From Stutzerimonas kunmingensis (lineage in GTDB: Bacteria > Pseudomonadota > Gammaproteobacteria > Pseudomonadales > Pseudomonadaceae), in NCBI RefSeq assembly GCF_021432085.1, contig NZ_CP090366.1, positions 186,001-250,000 of the forward strand: DNA of 64,000 bases. The letters run 5' to 3'. Positions 32,276-40,567 of this stretch are shown piece by piece; the stretch's first letter is position 1; each line of letters starts with the position of its first letter. The notes under the pieces are model-generated. The model had not been told where the DNA came from. It made no database searches and saw only the letters and a program-made list of their open reading frames with translations. Made by a program: the position numbers and the translations under genes.

Positions 32276-33538
32276 ATGCTGACTGCCGTCAGACGTTCAC
32301 TCGCTCCTGCCCGTCTCGCTTTGGCCGTTGCCGCCGCCTCGCTGGCACCCATGGCCCAGGCCGCATTCATCGAAGACAGCAGCGCGACCCTGCAGACCCA
32401 CAACATCTACCTGAACCGCGATTTCCGCGAAGGCATCGGCCAGTCCAAGCGTGAAGAATGGACCCAGGGCTTCATCCTCGACGTCCAGTCGGGCTTCACC
32501 GAAGGCACCGTCGGCGTCGGCCTCGATGCCCTGGGCATGCTCGGCGTCAAGCTGGATTCCGGTGGCGGCCGCGCTGGCACCGACCTCTTGCCGGTGCACG
32601 ACGATGGCAGCACGCCGGACGAGTTCAGCCGCCTGGGTCTGACCGCCAAGGCCAAGATCGGCGAGACCGAACTGCGCTATGGCTCGCACATTCCGGAGAC
32701 GCCGGTAGTCAAGGCCAGCGACAGTCGCACGCTGCCGCAGGTGTTCGAAGGCGCCACCGTCACCTCGACCGATATCGATGGCCTGACCCTCACCGGCGGC
32801 CGTCTCGACAAGGTGATCGACCGCTCCTCGACCAACTCCCAGGACCTGCAGCTGAACAACAAGAACGGCCGCTTCGCCAGCGCCGCCGAGGCGGACAACC
32901 TGACCTTCGCCGGTGCCGAATACGCCTTCAACGAGAACCTCACCGGGCGCTACTACTACGGCGAGCTGGATGACGTGTACCGCCAGCACTTCTTCGGCCT
33001 GCTGGCGAACAGGCCGCTGAGCGACAACTCCGCGCTGAGTGCGGACCTGCGGGTGATGCTCAGCGACGACACCGGCGCGGCGAATGCCGGCAAGATCGAT
33101 AACCAGGCCTGGAACGGCATGCTCGGCTACAGCCTGGGCGGGCACAAGGTCAGCGTCGGCTACCAGCAGATGCGCGGCGATACCGGCTACGCCTACATCG
33201 ACGGCGGTGATCCGTTCCTGGTCAACTTCGTGCAGATCAACGACTTCGCCAACGCCGACGAGCGTTCCTGGCAGGCCCGTTACGACTACAACTTCGCCGC
33301 CATGGGCATTCCCGGGCTGACCTTCCTGACCCGCTACATCTCCGGCGACAACGCCGAGTACAGCGGCGGCAACAACGGCAGCGAGTGGGAACGCGACTTC
33401 GAGTTCAAGTACGTGGTGCAGAGCGGCCCGCTGAAGAACGTCGCGCTGCGCTGGCGCAACGCGATGTACCGCTCCGACTTCGCCCGTGATGCCGACGAGA
33501 ACCGTCTGATCGTCAGCTACAGCCTGCCGATCTGGTAA
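32276..33538 (+). CDS. opdH: OprD-family porin, tricarboxylate-specific (OpdH-like)
   Basis: A 420-residue outer-membrane porin with a signal peptide of about 29 residues (ends MAQAA). OprD signatures include HNIYLNRDFREGIGQSKREEWTQG-type start, repeated aromatic beta-strands and the final strand LIVSYSLPIW. In P. aeruginosa OpdH takes up cis-aconitate/citrate and is encoded with tctCBA; the same arrangement here supports that role. The start follows a GTGGAG site. tctC starts 27 bp downstream. Confidence 0.88.
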   Translation: MLTAVRRSLAPARLALAVAAASLAPMAQAAFIEDSSATLQTHNIYLNRDFREGIGQSKREEWTQGFILDVQSGFTEGTVGVGLDALGMLGVKLDSGGGRAGTDLLPVHDDGSTPDEFSRLGLTAKAKIGETELRYGSHIPETPVVKASDSRTLPQVFEGATVTSTDIDGLTLTGGRLDKVIDRSSTNSQDLQLNNKNGRFASAAEADNLTFAGAEYAFNENLTGRYYYGELDDVYRQHFFGLLANRPLSDNSALSADLRVMLSDDTGAANAGKIDNQAWNGMLGYSLGGHKVSVGYQQMRGDTGYAYIDGGDPFLVNFVQINDFANADERSWQARYDYNFAAMGIPGLTFLTRYISGDNAEYSGGNNGSEWERDFEFKYVVQSGPLKNVALRWRNAMYRSDFARDADENRLIVSYSLPIW

Positions 33539-33565
33539 ACAGAACAAGAACGCGAGGACTACCCG

Positions 33566-34540
33566 ATGAAAACCAGACTCAGCCGTTTCGCCCTGCTGTC
33601 GTCCTGCCTGCTGCTCTCGAGCCAGCTGCTGGCCGAACCCAAGCGCCCCGAGTGCATCGCCCCGGCCAAGCCCGGCGGCGGTTTCGACCTGACCTGCAAG
33701 CTGGCCCAGAGCGGCCTGAAGGACAGCGGCCTGCTCAAAGCACCGATGCGCGTCACCTACATGCCCGGCGGCGTCGGCGCGGTGGCCTATAACGCGGTGG
33801 TTGCCCAGCGTGCGGCGGAAGCCGGCACCATCACCGCCTTCTCCAGCGGCTCGCTGCTCAACCTCGCCCAGGGCAAGTTCGGTCGCTACGACGAGAACGC
33901 CGTGCGCTGGCTCTCCGCGGTCGGCACTGATTACGGCGCCATCTCGGTACGTGCCGACGCGCCGTACAAGAACCTCGACGAGCTGATTGCCGCGGTGAAG
34001 AAGGACCCGGGCAGCGTGGTGTTCGGCGCCGGCGCCACCATCGGCGGTCAGGACTGGATGCAGACCGCGCTGATCGCCCGCGCTGCCGGTGTCGATCCGA
34101 AGAAGCTGCGCTACGTCGCCTTCGAGGGCGGCGGCGAAACGCTCACCGCCATGCTCGGCGGCCATGTGCAGGTCACTTCCAGCGGCCTCGGCGAAGTCAC
34201 CCCGCAGCTCGACGCCGGCAAGATCCGCATCCTCGCCGTGCTGTCCGACGAGCGTCTGCCGGGCAAGCTGGCCGACATTCCTACTGCCAGGGAACAGGGC
34301 TACGACATCAGCTGGCCGGTGATCCGCGGCTTCTACATGGGGCCGGAAGTGCCTGACGAGAACTTCAACTGGTGGAAGACCCGGTTCGACACCCTGCTCG
34401 CCGACGAGGACTTCGCCAAGCTGCGCGAACAGCGCGACCTGTTCCCGCTGTCGATGACCGGCGATGAGCTGGAGGCCTTCGTCAAGAAGCAGGTGCAGGA
34501 CTACAAGGCGCTGGCCGGCGAGTTCGGCCTGGTCAAGTAA
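33566..34540 (+). CDS. tctC: Tripartite tricarboxylate transporter binding protein TctC
   Basis: A 324-residue periplasmic receptor of the Bug/TctC family with a signal peptide of about 23 residues (SSQLLA|EPK). Visible motifs are PAKPGGGFDLTCKLAQ for ligand carboxylate binding and GGQDWMQTALIARAAGVDP. It delivers citrate-like acids to TctAB. It is followed by a strong hairpin before tctB. Confidence 0.92.
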   Translation: MKTRLSRFALLSSCLLLSSQLLAEPKRPECIAPAKPGGGFDLTCKLAQSGLKDSGLLKAPMRVTYMPGGVGAVAYNAVVAQRAAEAGTITAFSSGSLLNLAQGKFGRYDENAVRWLSAVGTDYGAISVRADAPYKNLDELIAAVKKDPGSVVFGAGATIGGQDWMQTALIARAAGVDPKKLRYVAFEGGGETLTAMLGGHVQVTSSGLGEVTPQLDAGKIRILAVLSDERLPGKLADIPTAREQGYDISWPVIRGFYMGPEVPDENFNWWKTRFDTLLADEDFAKLREQRDLFPLSMTGDELEAFVKKQVQDYKALAGEFGLVK

Positions 34541-34547
34541 CGCGAAC

Positions 34548-34567
34548 CGGCCCGCGTTCGCGGGCCG
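34548..34567 (+). terminator. Hairpin between tctC and tctB
   Basis: CGGCCCGCG (34548-34556) pairs perfectly with CGCGGGCCG (34559-34567) with a 2-nt spacer. There is no T-run, so it is more likely an mRNA-stabilising or partial termination element than a full terminator. Confidence 0.55.
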
Positions 34568-34618
34568 CACGGTCGACCCGGCAGCTGCCGGATCGCCGAA
34601 TCCCTGAGGTATCCCGTC

Positions 34619-35062
34619 ATGTACGTACGTGTCTTCGCCGCGGCGTGGCTGCTCGCCTGCGCCGGCCTCGCCCTGCTCGCCTGGGGCTTCGAGGCGCCCT
34701 TTGCCTACGACCCGGTCGGGCCGCGCGCCTACCCGTTGCTGCTGCTGTTGCTGATGGCCTGTGGTGCGGCGTGGCTGCTGTTCAAGCCGCACGGTGAGCC
34801 GACGCCGGCGTTCGATCGGCCCAAGGCGCAGCGCGCCGTGCTGTGCGTGCTGGCCCTGCTGGCCTACGCGCTGCTGTTCGAAACCCTGGGTTTCGTCATC
34901 AGCACCGCCCTGGCCGGTTTCGCCCTCGGTCTGCTGTTCAACGGTCGCCTGTGGCCCAGCGTGATCAGCGGTGCGCTGCTTGGCGTGCTGCTCTACGGGC
35001 TGTTCGATTACCTGCTGGACGTGCCGCTGCCGCTTGGCCTGCTGCGTCTGCTGGAGAGCTGA
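34619..35062 (+). CDS. tctB: Tripartite tricarboxylate transporter small subunit TctB
   Basis: A 147-residue protein with four hydrophobic segments: about 6-24, 40-58, 78-112 (two helices or a hairpin) and 118-138. This is the usual size and layout of TctB, the poorly conserved membrane partner of TctA. Its stop lies one base before the tctA start, so the two are translationally linked. Confidence 0.9.
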   Translation: MYVRVFAAAWLLACAGLALLAWGFEAPFAYDPVGPRAYPLLLLLLMACGAAWLLFKPHGEPTPAFDRPKAQRAVLCVLALLAYALLFETLGFVISTALAGFALGLLFNGRLWPSVISGALLGVLLYGLFDYLLDVPLPLGLLRLLES

Positions 35063-35063
35063 A

Positions 35064-36578
35064 ATGGAAACACTGAATTTCTTGATGCAGGGCTTCGATG
35101 TCGCCACGCGACCGACCAACCTGCTGGTGGCGCTGTTCGGCGCCTTCGTCGGCACCGTGGTCGGCCTGCTGCCGGGCCTCGGTCCGATCAACGGCGTGGC
35201 GCTGCTGCTGCCGCTGGCCTTCGCCCTCGGCCTGCCGCCGGAGACCGCACTGATCCTGCTCGCCGCCGTGTACCTGGGCTGCGAATACGGTGGCCGCATC
35301 TCGGCGATCCTGCTCAACGTGCCGGGTGATGCTGCCGCGGTGATGACCACCCTCGACGGCTACCCGCTGGCGCGCCAGGGCAAGGCTGGAATCGCGCTGT
35401 CGCTGTCCGCGGTCAGCTCCTTTATCGGCAGCACCATCGCCACCTGCGGGGTGGTGCTGTTCGCCCCGCTGCTGGCCAAGTGGGCAGTGGCCTTCGGCCC
35501 GGCGGAGTACTTCGTGCTGATGATCTTCGCCATCGCGTGCCTTGGCGGCATGGTCGGCGACAAGCCGGTGAAGACGCTGATGGCCGCGCTGATGGGCCTG
35601 GCCCTGGCCACCGTCGGTGTCGACTCCACTACCGGCGTCTATCGCTTCACCTTCGGCAGCGTCAGCCTGTCGGATGGCATCCAGTTCGTCATCGTGGTGA
35701 TCGGTTTCTTCAGCGTCAGCGAGATACTGCTGATGCTGGAAAAGACCCACAGCGGGCAGAAGGCGGTGAAGGCCAGTGGCCGGCTGCTGTTCAACTTCAA
35801 GGAGTTCTGCCTGACCTTCTGGACCATGGTGCGCAGCGCCGTGGCCGGCTTCGTCATCGGCACGCTGCCGGGCGCCGGGGCGACCATCGCCAGCGCCATG
35901 ACCTACATGAGCGAGAAGCGCATGGCCGGCGACAAGGGCCGCTTCGGCGATGGCGACCTGCGCGGCCTGGCGGCACCGGAAGCCGCCAACAACGCCTCGG
36001 CCTGCGGTTCGCTGATTCCCATGCTGACCCTCGGCGTGCCGGGTTCGGGCACCACCGCGGTGATGATCGGCGCGCTGACGCTGTACAACATCACCCCGGG
36101 CCCGCTGTTGTTCGAACAGCAGCCGGACGTGGTCTGGGGCCTGATCGCCTCGCTGTTCATCGGCAACGTGATCCTGCTGGTGATGAACATCCCGCTGGTC
36201 GGCCTGTTCTCGCGCATGCTCGCCGTGCCGAACTGGGTGCTGGTGCCGGCGATCACCGTGATCAGCATGGTCGGCGTTTACTCGGTACACAGCACCACCT
36301 TCGACCTGGTGCTGATGGTCGGCCTCGGCGTGTTCGGCTACCTGCTGCGCAAGCTGGACTTCCCGCTGTCGGCGCTGATCCTCGGTTTCGTCCTCGGCGA
36401 GATGATGGAAGACAACCTGCGCCGCGCGCTGTCGATCTCCAACGGCGAGCTGGGCATCCTCTGGGGCAGCCCGATCACCCTGGCGTTGTGGGCGCTGACC
36501 GTGGCGATGCTCGGTATGCCGGCGCTGCGCTGGTACCTCAAGCGCCGTCGCGGCAACGTGGTCGAGGCACAGGCCTGA
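35064..36578 (+). CDS. tctA: Tripartite tricarboxylate transporter large subunit TctA
   Basis: A 504-residue membrane protein with about 12 helices. Family signatures include GLLPGLGPINGVALLLPLAF near residue 34, the second repeat GTLPGAGATIASAMTYMSEK and PEAANNASACGSLIPMLTLGVPG. The ATG at 35064 begins METLNFLMQGFDVA, the usual N-terminus; the upstream frame overlaps tctB. It is the sodium- or proton-coupled transport subunit. Confidence 0.95.
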   Translation: METLNFLMQGFDVATRPTNLLVALFGAFVGTVVGLLPGLGPINGVALLLPLAFALGLPPETALILLAAVYLGCEYGGRISAILLNVPGDAAAVMTTLDGYPLARQGKAGIALSLSAVSSFIGSTIATCGVVLFAPLLAKWAVAFGPAEYFVLMIFAIACLGGMVGDKPVKTLMAALMGLALATVGVDSTTGVYRFTFGSVSLSDGIQFVIVVIGFFSVSEILLMLEKTHSGQKAVKASGRLLFNFKEFCLTFWTMVRSAVAGFVIGTLPGAGATIASAMTYMSEKRMAGDKGRFGDGDLRGLAAPEAANNASACGSLIPMLTLGVPGSGTTAVMIGALTLYNITPGPLLFEQQPDVVWGLIASLFIGNVILLVMNIPLVGLFSRMLAVPNWVLVPAITVISMVGVYSVHSTTFDLVLMVGLGVFGYLLRKLDFPLSALILGFVLGEMMEDNLRRALSISNGELGILWGSPITLALWALTVAMLGMPALRWYLKRRRGNVVEAQA

Positions 36579-36579
36579 C

Positions 36580-37602
36580 ATGCATCGGCGGCTGCCGGCC
36601 TGGTGGGCAACGCCGCTGATCGGTGCGGTCGGCGGCTGGTTGGCAACTCTGGCCAACTGGCCGCTGCCGTGGATGATCGGCTCGCTACTGGCGGTGATCG
36701 CCGTGCGCTGCAGCGGCTGGCTGGTGAGCGAGGTGCCGCGCGGCCGTCAGGTCGGGCAATGGATCGTCGCCAGCGCCATCGGCCTGCACTTCACCAGCGA
36801 GGTCATGCAGCAGGTGCTGGCGCATCTCGGCGTGATCCTCGCCGGCGCGGTCGGCACGCTGCTGCTAGGCCTGATCGGCCTCTTCATCCTGCTGCGCAGC
36901 GGCACCGACCGCGCCACCGCGTTCTTCGCCAGCATGCCCGGAGGCGCCAGCGAGATGGTGGTGCTGGCCAACCGGCACCAGGCCGAACCGGCGCGGGTGG
37001 CGGCGGCGCACAGCCTGCGCCTGCTGCTGGTGGTACTGATCGTGCCGGCGCTGTTCACCTGGGGCCTGCCGTCGATGGAGGCGCCAGCGCCAGCGCCGGT
37101 GAACTGGCCCTGGTTGGCGCTGCTGCTGCCGGCGGGCGGTCTGCTGGCGCTGCTCTGGCAACGGCTGAACCAGCCCAATCCGTGGATGCTCGGCCCGCTG
37201 ACCGCCTGCGCGCTGGCCAGTGTGGCGTTCGACCTGCACATCGGCCTGCCGGGCTGGGCCGGCGCGCTCGGCCAGTGGTTGATCGGCTGCTCACTGGCCT
37301 GTCATTTCGACCGGCCGTTCTTTCGCAGTGCGCCGGCGTTCCTGCTGCGCATTCTGCTGTTCACCCTGCTGGCGATGCTGTTCGCTGCCGCGCTGGGCGG
37401 CGCGCTGGGCTGGATGACCGCGCTGGACGAGGTGTCGCTGATGCTCGGCATGATGCCCGGCGGCATTACCGAGCTGTGCCTTACCGCGGAAGCGCTGCAG
37501 CTGTCGGTGGCGCTGGTCACCGCTGTGCAGGTGCTAAGGCTGTTTCTGGTGATGTTTCTCGCCGAGCCGTTGTTTCGCCTCTGGCAACGCCGCGCTTGCT
37601 GA
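36580..37602 (+). CDS. AbrB family membrane protein
   Basis: A 340-residue polytopic protein (about ten helices, two internal repeats). The recurring pattern LPWMIGSLLAV / NPWMLGPLTACAL and MPGGASEMV / MPGGITELCL is that of the AbrB_dom membrane family, often misnamed ammonia monooxygenase. It begins one base after the tctA stop, so it belongs to the tct operon and probably has a transport or regulatory role there; this is inference. Confidence 0.85.
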   Translation: MHRRLPAWWATPLIGAVGGWLATLANWPLPWMIGSLLAVIAVRCSGWLVSEVPRGRQVGQWIVASAIGLHFTSEVMQQVLAHLGVILAGAVGTLLLGLIGLFILLRSGTDRATAFFASMPGGASEMVVLANRHQAEPARVAAAHSLRLLLVVLIVPALFTWGLPSMEAPAPAPVNWPWLALLLPAGGLLALLWQRLNQPNPWMLGPLTACALASVAFDLHIGLPGWAGALGQWLIGCSLACHFDRPFFRSAPAFLLRILLFTLLAMLFAAALGGALGWMTALDEVSLMLGMMPGGITELCLTAEALQLSVALVTAVQVLRLFLVMFLAEPLFRLWQRRAC

Positions 37603-37618
37603 CCGAAGTGGCCCTGGA

Positions 37619-39304
37619 TCAGGCCGGCCGTCCCGGCAGGTGAGGCTCTCCGGATATCACCTCCCGTGGCGCTTCGCCGGCTGTGCGCGCCTTGTTGCCG
37701 CCGGGACCTTCCAGCGCCGGATAGGCGGCGCTGCAGAACAGTGAATTGAGGCGTTTCATGTCGGCAATCAGCTCCAGGTGCGCGGCGCTGGTCTCGATGC
37801 TCTCCACCACCTGCTGGTGCAGGCGCTGCACGTGGGAGTGCGCCAGTTCGCGCTCGAGCTTGCGGAACTGGCGTTTCTGCTGCAGCAGCTGGCGGGCGCT
37901 ATGGGAATCGCCGGAGATGAAGACCGACAACCCCAGCCGCAGGTTGGTGCTCAGCTGGGCATGCAGCTGGCCAAGTTCCTCCAGCCCGCTGTCGGAGAAG
38001 GAGCGGCGCTTGGACGTCTTCAGGTTCTGCACCTTGCTCACCATGTGCTCGATGATGTCGCCGGCCTGTTCCAGGTTGATCGCCAGCTCGATGATCTCCG
38101 CCCAGCGCCGGCCCTCCTGCTCGGCGAGGTCTTCGCGCGGCATCTGCGCCAGGTAGAGCTTCACGCCGCTGTAGAGCGCGTCGACGTCATCGTCCAGGCG
38201 GCGAATCTCGTCGCCGGGCTCCGGTCGGTCTTCGCGCAGCACCTCCAGCAGCCGCGCCAGCATCAGCTCCACCATGTCGCCAATGCGCAGGGTTTCGCGG
38301 ACCGCATTGGCCAGCGCCAGGCTTGGCGTATCCAGCGCCGCGGGGTCGAGGTGCCGCGGCTGTGCCACGCCGTTGTCCAGCGCACGCTCCGGCAGCAGGT
38401 ATTCACACAATTGCGCCATCGGCTTCACGGTGGGCAGCAGGATCACGCAGCGCAGGCTGTTGTAGATCAGGTGAAAGCCGATCACCTGGGTCTGTGCGCT
38501 GACACCCAGGGTGTCCATCCAGGCCACCAGCATGCCGAGAAACGGCAGCACGATCAGCCCGGCCAGCTTGTACAGCAGGTTGCCCAGCGCCACGCGGCGT
38601 GCCGAAGCCGGCTGCAGGCTGGCGTTGAACCAGGCGAACAGGCCGCTGCCGATGTTGGCGCCGATCACCAGGCCCAGCGCCACCGGCAGGCTGATCAGGC
38701 CGGCACCGGCCAGCGTCGAGGTCAGCAGCACCGCGGCGAGGCTGGAATACGACAGCACGGCGAACAGCGCGCCCACCAGCACCGCGAGCAGGGTGTCGCC
38801 AGCCAGCGAGGAGAACAGCACCTGCATGCCGCGCGCCTCGGTGATCGGCTCGGCGGCGTGCACGATCAACTGCAGGGCGAGAATGATCAGCCCGAGGCCG
38901 ATCAGCACGCGGCCTATCTGGCCGACGCGGGTCTGTTTGCGCGAGAGGAACAGGCAGACGCCGAGCAGCGTCAGCAGCGGCGACAGCCAGGAAAGATCGA
39001 GGGTCAGCACGCGGGCCATCAGCGCAGTGCCGACATCCGCGCCGAGCATGATTGCCAGCGCCGTGGGCAGCGCCATCAGACCCTGGGCGACAAAGGAGAT
39101 GGCCAGCAGCGCGGTGGCATTGCTGCTCTGCACCAGCGCGGTGACGCCGATGCCGGCACCGAAAGCCAGCGGCGCGTTGCCCATGCTCTGGCCGAGCGCC
39201 CGTCGCAGGTGCGAGCCATACACCCGCATGATCCCGGTACGCACGATATGCGTACCCCAGACCAGCAGGGCAATGGACGACAGCAGGTGCAACAGGGTCA
39301 GCAT
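37619..39304 (-). CDS. Na/Pi cotransporter family protein with PhoU-like domain
   Basis: 561 residues. Two Na_Pi_cotrans repeats are visible (VQSSNATALLAIS with GADVGTALMA, and LSYSSLAAVLLTSTLAGAG with GANIGSGLFAWF), about eight helices in all. From about residue 340 the C-terminal part is helical and PhoU-like. It is likely a low-affinity phosphate or other anion transporter with an attached regulatory domain. The start MLTLLHLLSSIALLVWG has an AGGAG site. The frame is convergent with the tct operon. Confidence 0.87.
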   Translation of the reverse strand: MLTLLHLLSSIALLVWGTHIVRTGIMRVYGSHLRRALGQSMGNAPLAFGAGIGVTALVQSSNATALLAISFVAQGLMALPTALAIMLGADVGTALMARVLTLDLSWLSPLLTLLGVCLFLSRKQTRVGQIGRVLIGLGLIILALQLIVHAAEPITEARGMQVLFSSLAGDTLLAVLVGALFAVLSYSSLAAVLLTSTLAGAGLISLPVALGLVIGANIGSGLFAWFNASLQPASARRVALGNLLYKLAGLIVLPFLGMLVAWMDTLGVSAQTQVIGFHLIYNSLRCVILLPTVKPMAQLCEYLLPERALDNGVAQPRHLDPAALDTPSLALANAVRETLRIGDMVELMLARLLEVLREDRPEPGDEIRRLDDDVDALYSGVKLYLAQMPREDLAEQEGRRWAEIIELAINLEQAGDIIEHMVSKVQNLKTSKRRSFSDSGLEELGQLHAQLSTNLRLGLSVFISGDSHSARQLLQQKRQFRKLERELAHSHVQRLHQQVVESIETSAAHLELIADMKRLNSLFCSAAYPALEGPGGNKARTAGEAPREVISGEPHLPGRPA

Positions 39305-39444
39305 CGATCGGGCTCCTGCCCCGGCGAGCAACAACGACGAAAGCCTGCGTCACAAGGACGCAGCGCTTTACCGGGGATACTCGATTGACCCTGGCCCGCC
39401 GGCCCCGTTCACCGAAACGTCATAAAGCCCGTTTCGCCCGATCC

Positions 39445-40341
39445 TCAGGGGCGGGTGTAGTAGCCGACACCGAGAAGTACGTCGTCGACGCGCTGGATCA
39501 GCGTGTGCTTCTGCTCGACCGCGTTGGTCGCGGGGTTGCGCCAGACGTAGTCGACGCTGCCGGAGCCCTGCTTGCGGGCCAGTTCGATCATCTCCTTGAA
39601 CAGCGGCTTGCCGGCGGCATCGTTGACGTTGCGCACATCGACACCCACCAGGTTCGGCGAGCTGCCGCTGGCGCGGTAGCGACCGTCATCCAGGCCGATG
39701 GCGAAGACGTACTCGTCGTTGAAGACGAAGCCTCCACGCGGGTCGTTGAAGTTGCGGAAGGCGGCCTCGGCACCCTTGTCCTTGACCTGCTGCACGGCGC
39801 GGTCGAGCAGCGCCTTGGCGTGCTCGGCGGTGGCACGCGGGATGTAGTAACCAACGCAGAGCACGTGGTCGCCGATCTTGCGGAACTGGCTGATCTTGTT
39901 CTCGACCTTGTTGTCGGCCGGGTTGAGCCACTGGTACTCGACTTCGCCGCTGTCCTGCTTGGCCGACTTGTCGAGGATTTCACGCATAAAGGATTTGCCG
40001 GCGGCATCCTTGAGTTCAGCGACGTTCAGTCCGACCAGGCTGGCGGAAGGGCCGCTGCTGGCCTGCATGGTGCCGTCCTCGCCGAGCACGAAGATGTAGT
40101 ACTGGCCGTGGACGAATTCACCGTTGCGGTCGTTGAAGGCGGCCAGTGCCTGCTCCGGGCCCTTGGCCTGGAAGGTCAGCACGGCCTGGTCGAGCAGGCC
40201 GCGGGCCTGGCTGGCGTGGCTGCGCTCCACCGAGCCGAGCGTTCGCTGCTGGGCTGGCTCCTGTGCGTGCAGAAGCAGCGGCACGGCGCCCAGCGTGGCG
40301 GATAGGGAAAGGGCGAGCAGCTTCTTGCGGTTCCGGTTCAT
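39445..40341 (-). CDS. Exported protein with two Cache-like domains
   Basis: 298 residues: signal peptide about 1-26 (cleavage after LLLHAQ or nearby), then two similar domains at about 45-165 and 170-295. Both copies contain ALxxFN, G-FV-x-YYIFV/YVFAIGLD, a phrase SxxLVGxxV and GxVxYxWxNPA, ending VGYYIPR and VGYYTRP. This is the single-Cache (sCache_2-type) pattern. There is no TM anchor, kinase, GGDEF or MCP domain, so it is a soluble periplasmic ligand-binding protein of unknown partner. Two Cys are lacking; one Cys sits in VLCVGYY. Confidence 0.8.
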   Translation of the reverse strand: MNRNRKKLLALSLSATLGAVPLLLHAQEPAQQRTLGSVERSHASQARGLLDQAVLTFQAKGPEQALAAFNDRNGEFVHGQYYIFVLGEDGTMQASSGPSASLVGLNVAELKDAAGKSFMREILDKSAKQDSGEVEYQWLNPADNKVENKISQFRKIGDHVLCVGYYIPRATAEHAKALLDRAVQQVKDKGAEAAFRNFNDPRGGFVFNDEYVFAIGLDDGRYRASGSSPNLVGVDVRNVNDAAGKPLFKEMIELARKQGSGSVDYVWRNPATNAVEQKHTLIQRVDDVLLGVGYYTRP

Positions 40342-40466
40342 GAACGACTCCTGACCTGATGGCGGGCGACTAAGCGGCCGCCCCGTATCCCCATGCTAGG
40401 CAGCAGCAGCGGAATTGATATTGGTCGAGAGGAGCAAAAGGACAAGGCGAAAGGAGGAGATTCGCC

Positions 40467-40483
40467 GCGACACGAGTTGTCGC
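40467..40483. promoter_or_regulatory. Inverted repeat upstream of recC
   Basis: GCGACA-N5-TGTCGC lies in the 226-bp gap between the divergent Cache gene and recC. It is 84 bp before recC and 125 bp before the Cache gene and could be an operator. The gap holds no supported gene. Confidence 0.3.
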
Positions 40484-40567
40484 AACCGGGATACAGACTC
40501 AAGTGCACGGCTCGCTCCGCTGCAGAGCGGCCTGTAACCTAGCGACTTCTGTTCACGCGGTGCACTC

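Noticed and set aside
32297..35350. A 1017-codon reverse frame across opdH-tctC-tctB-tctA
   Set aside because: Shadow of the forward genes; composition is repetitive and no ribosome site or domain is seen.
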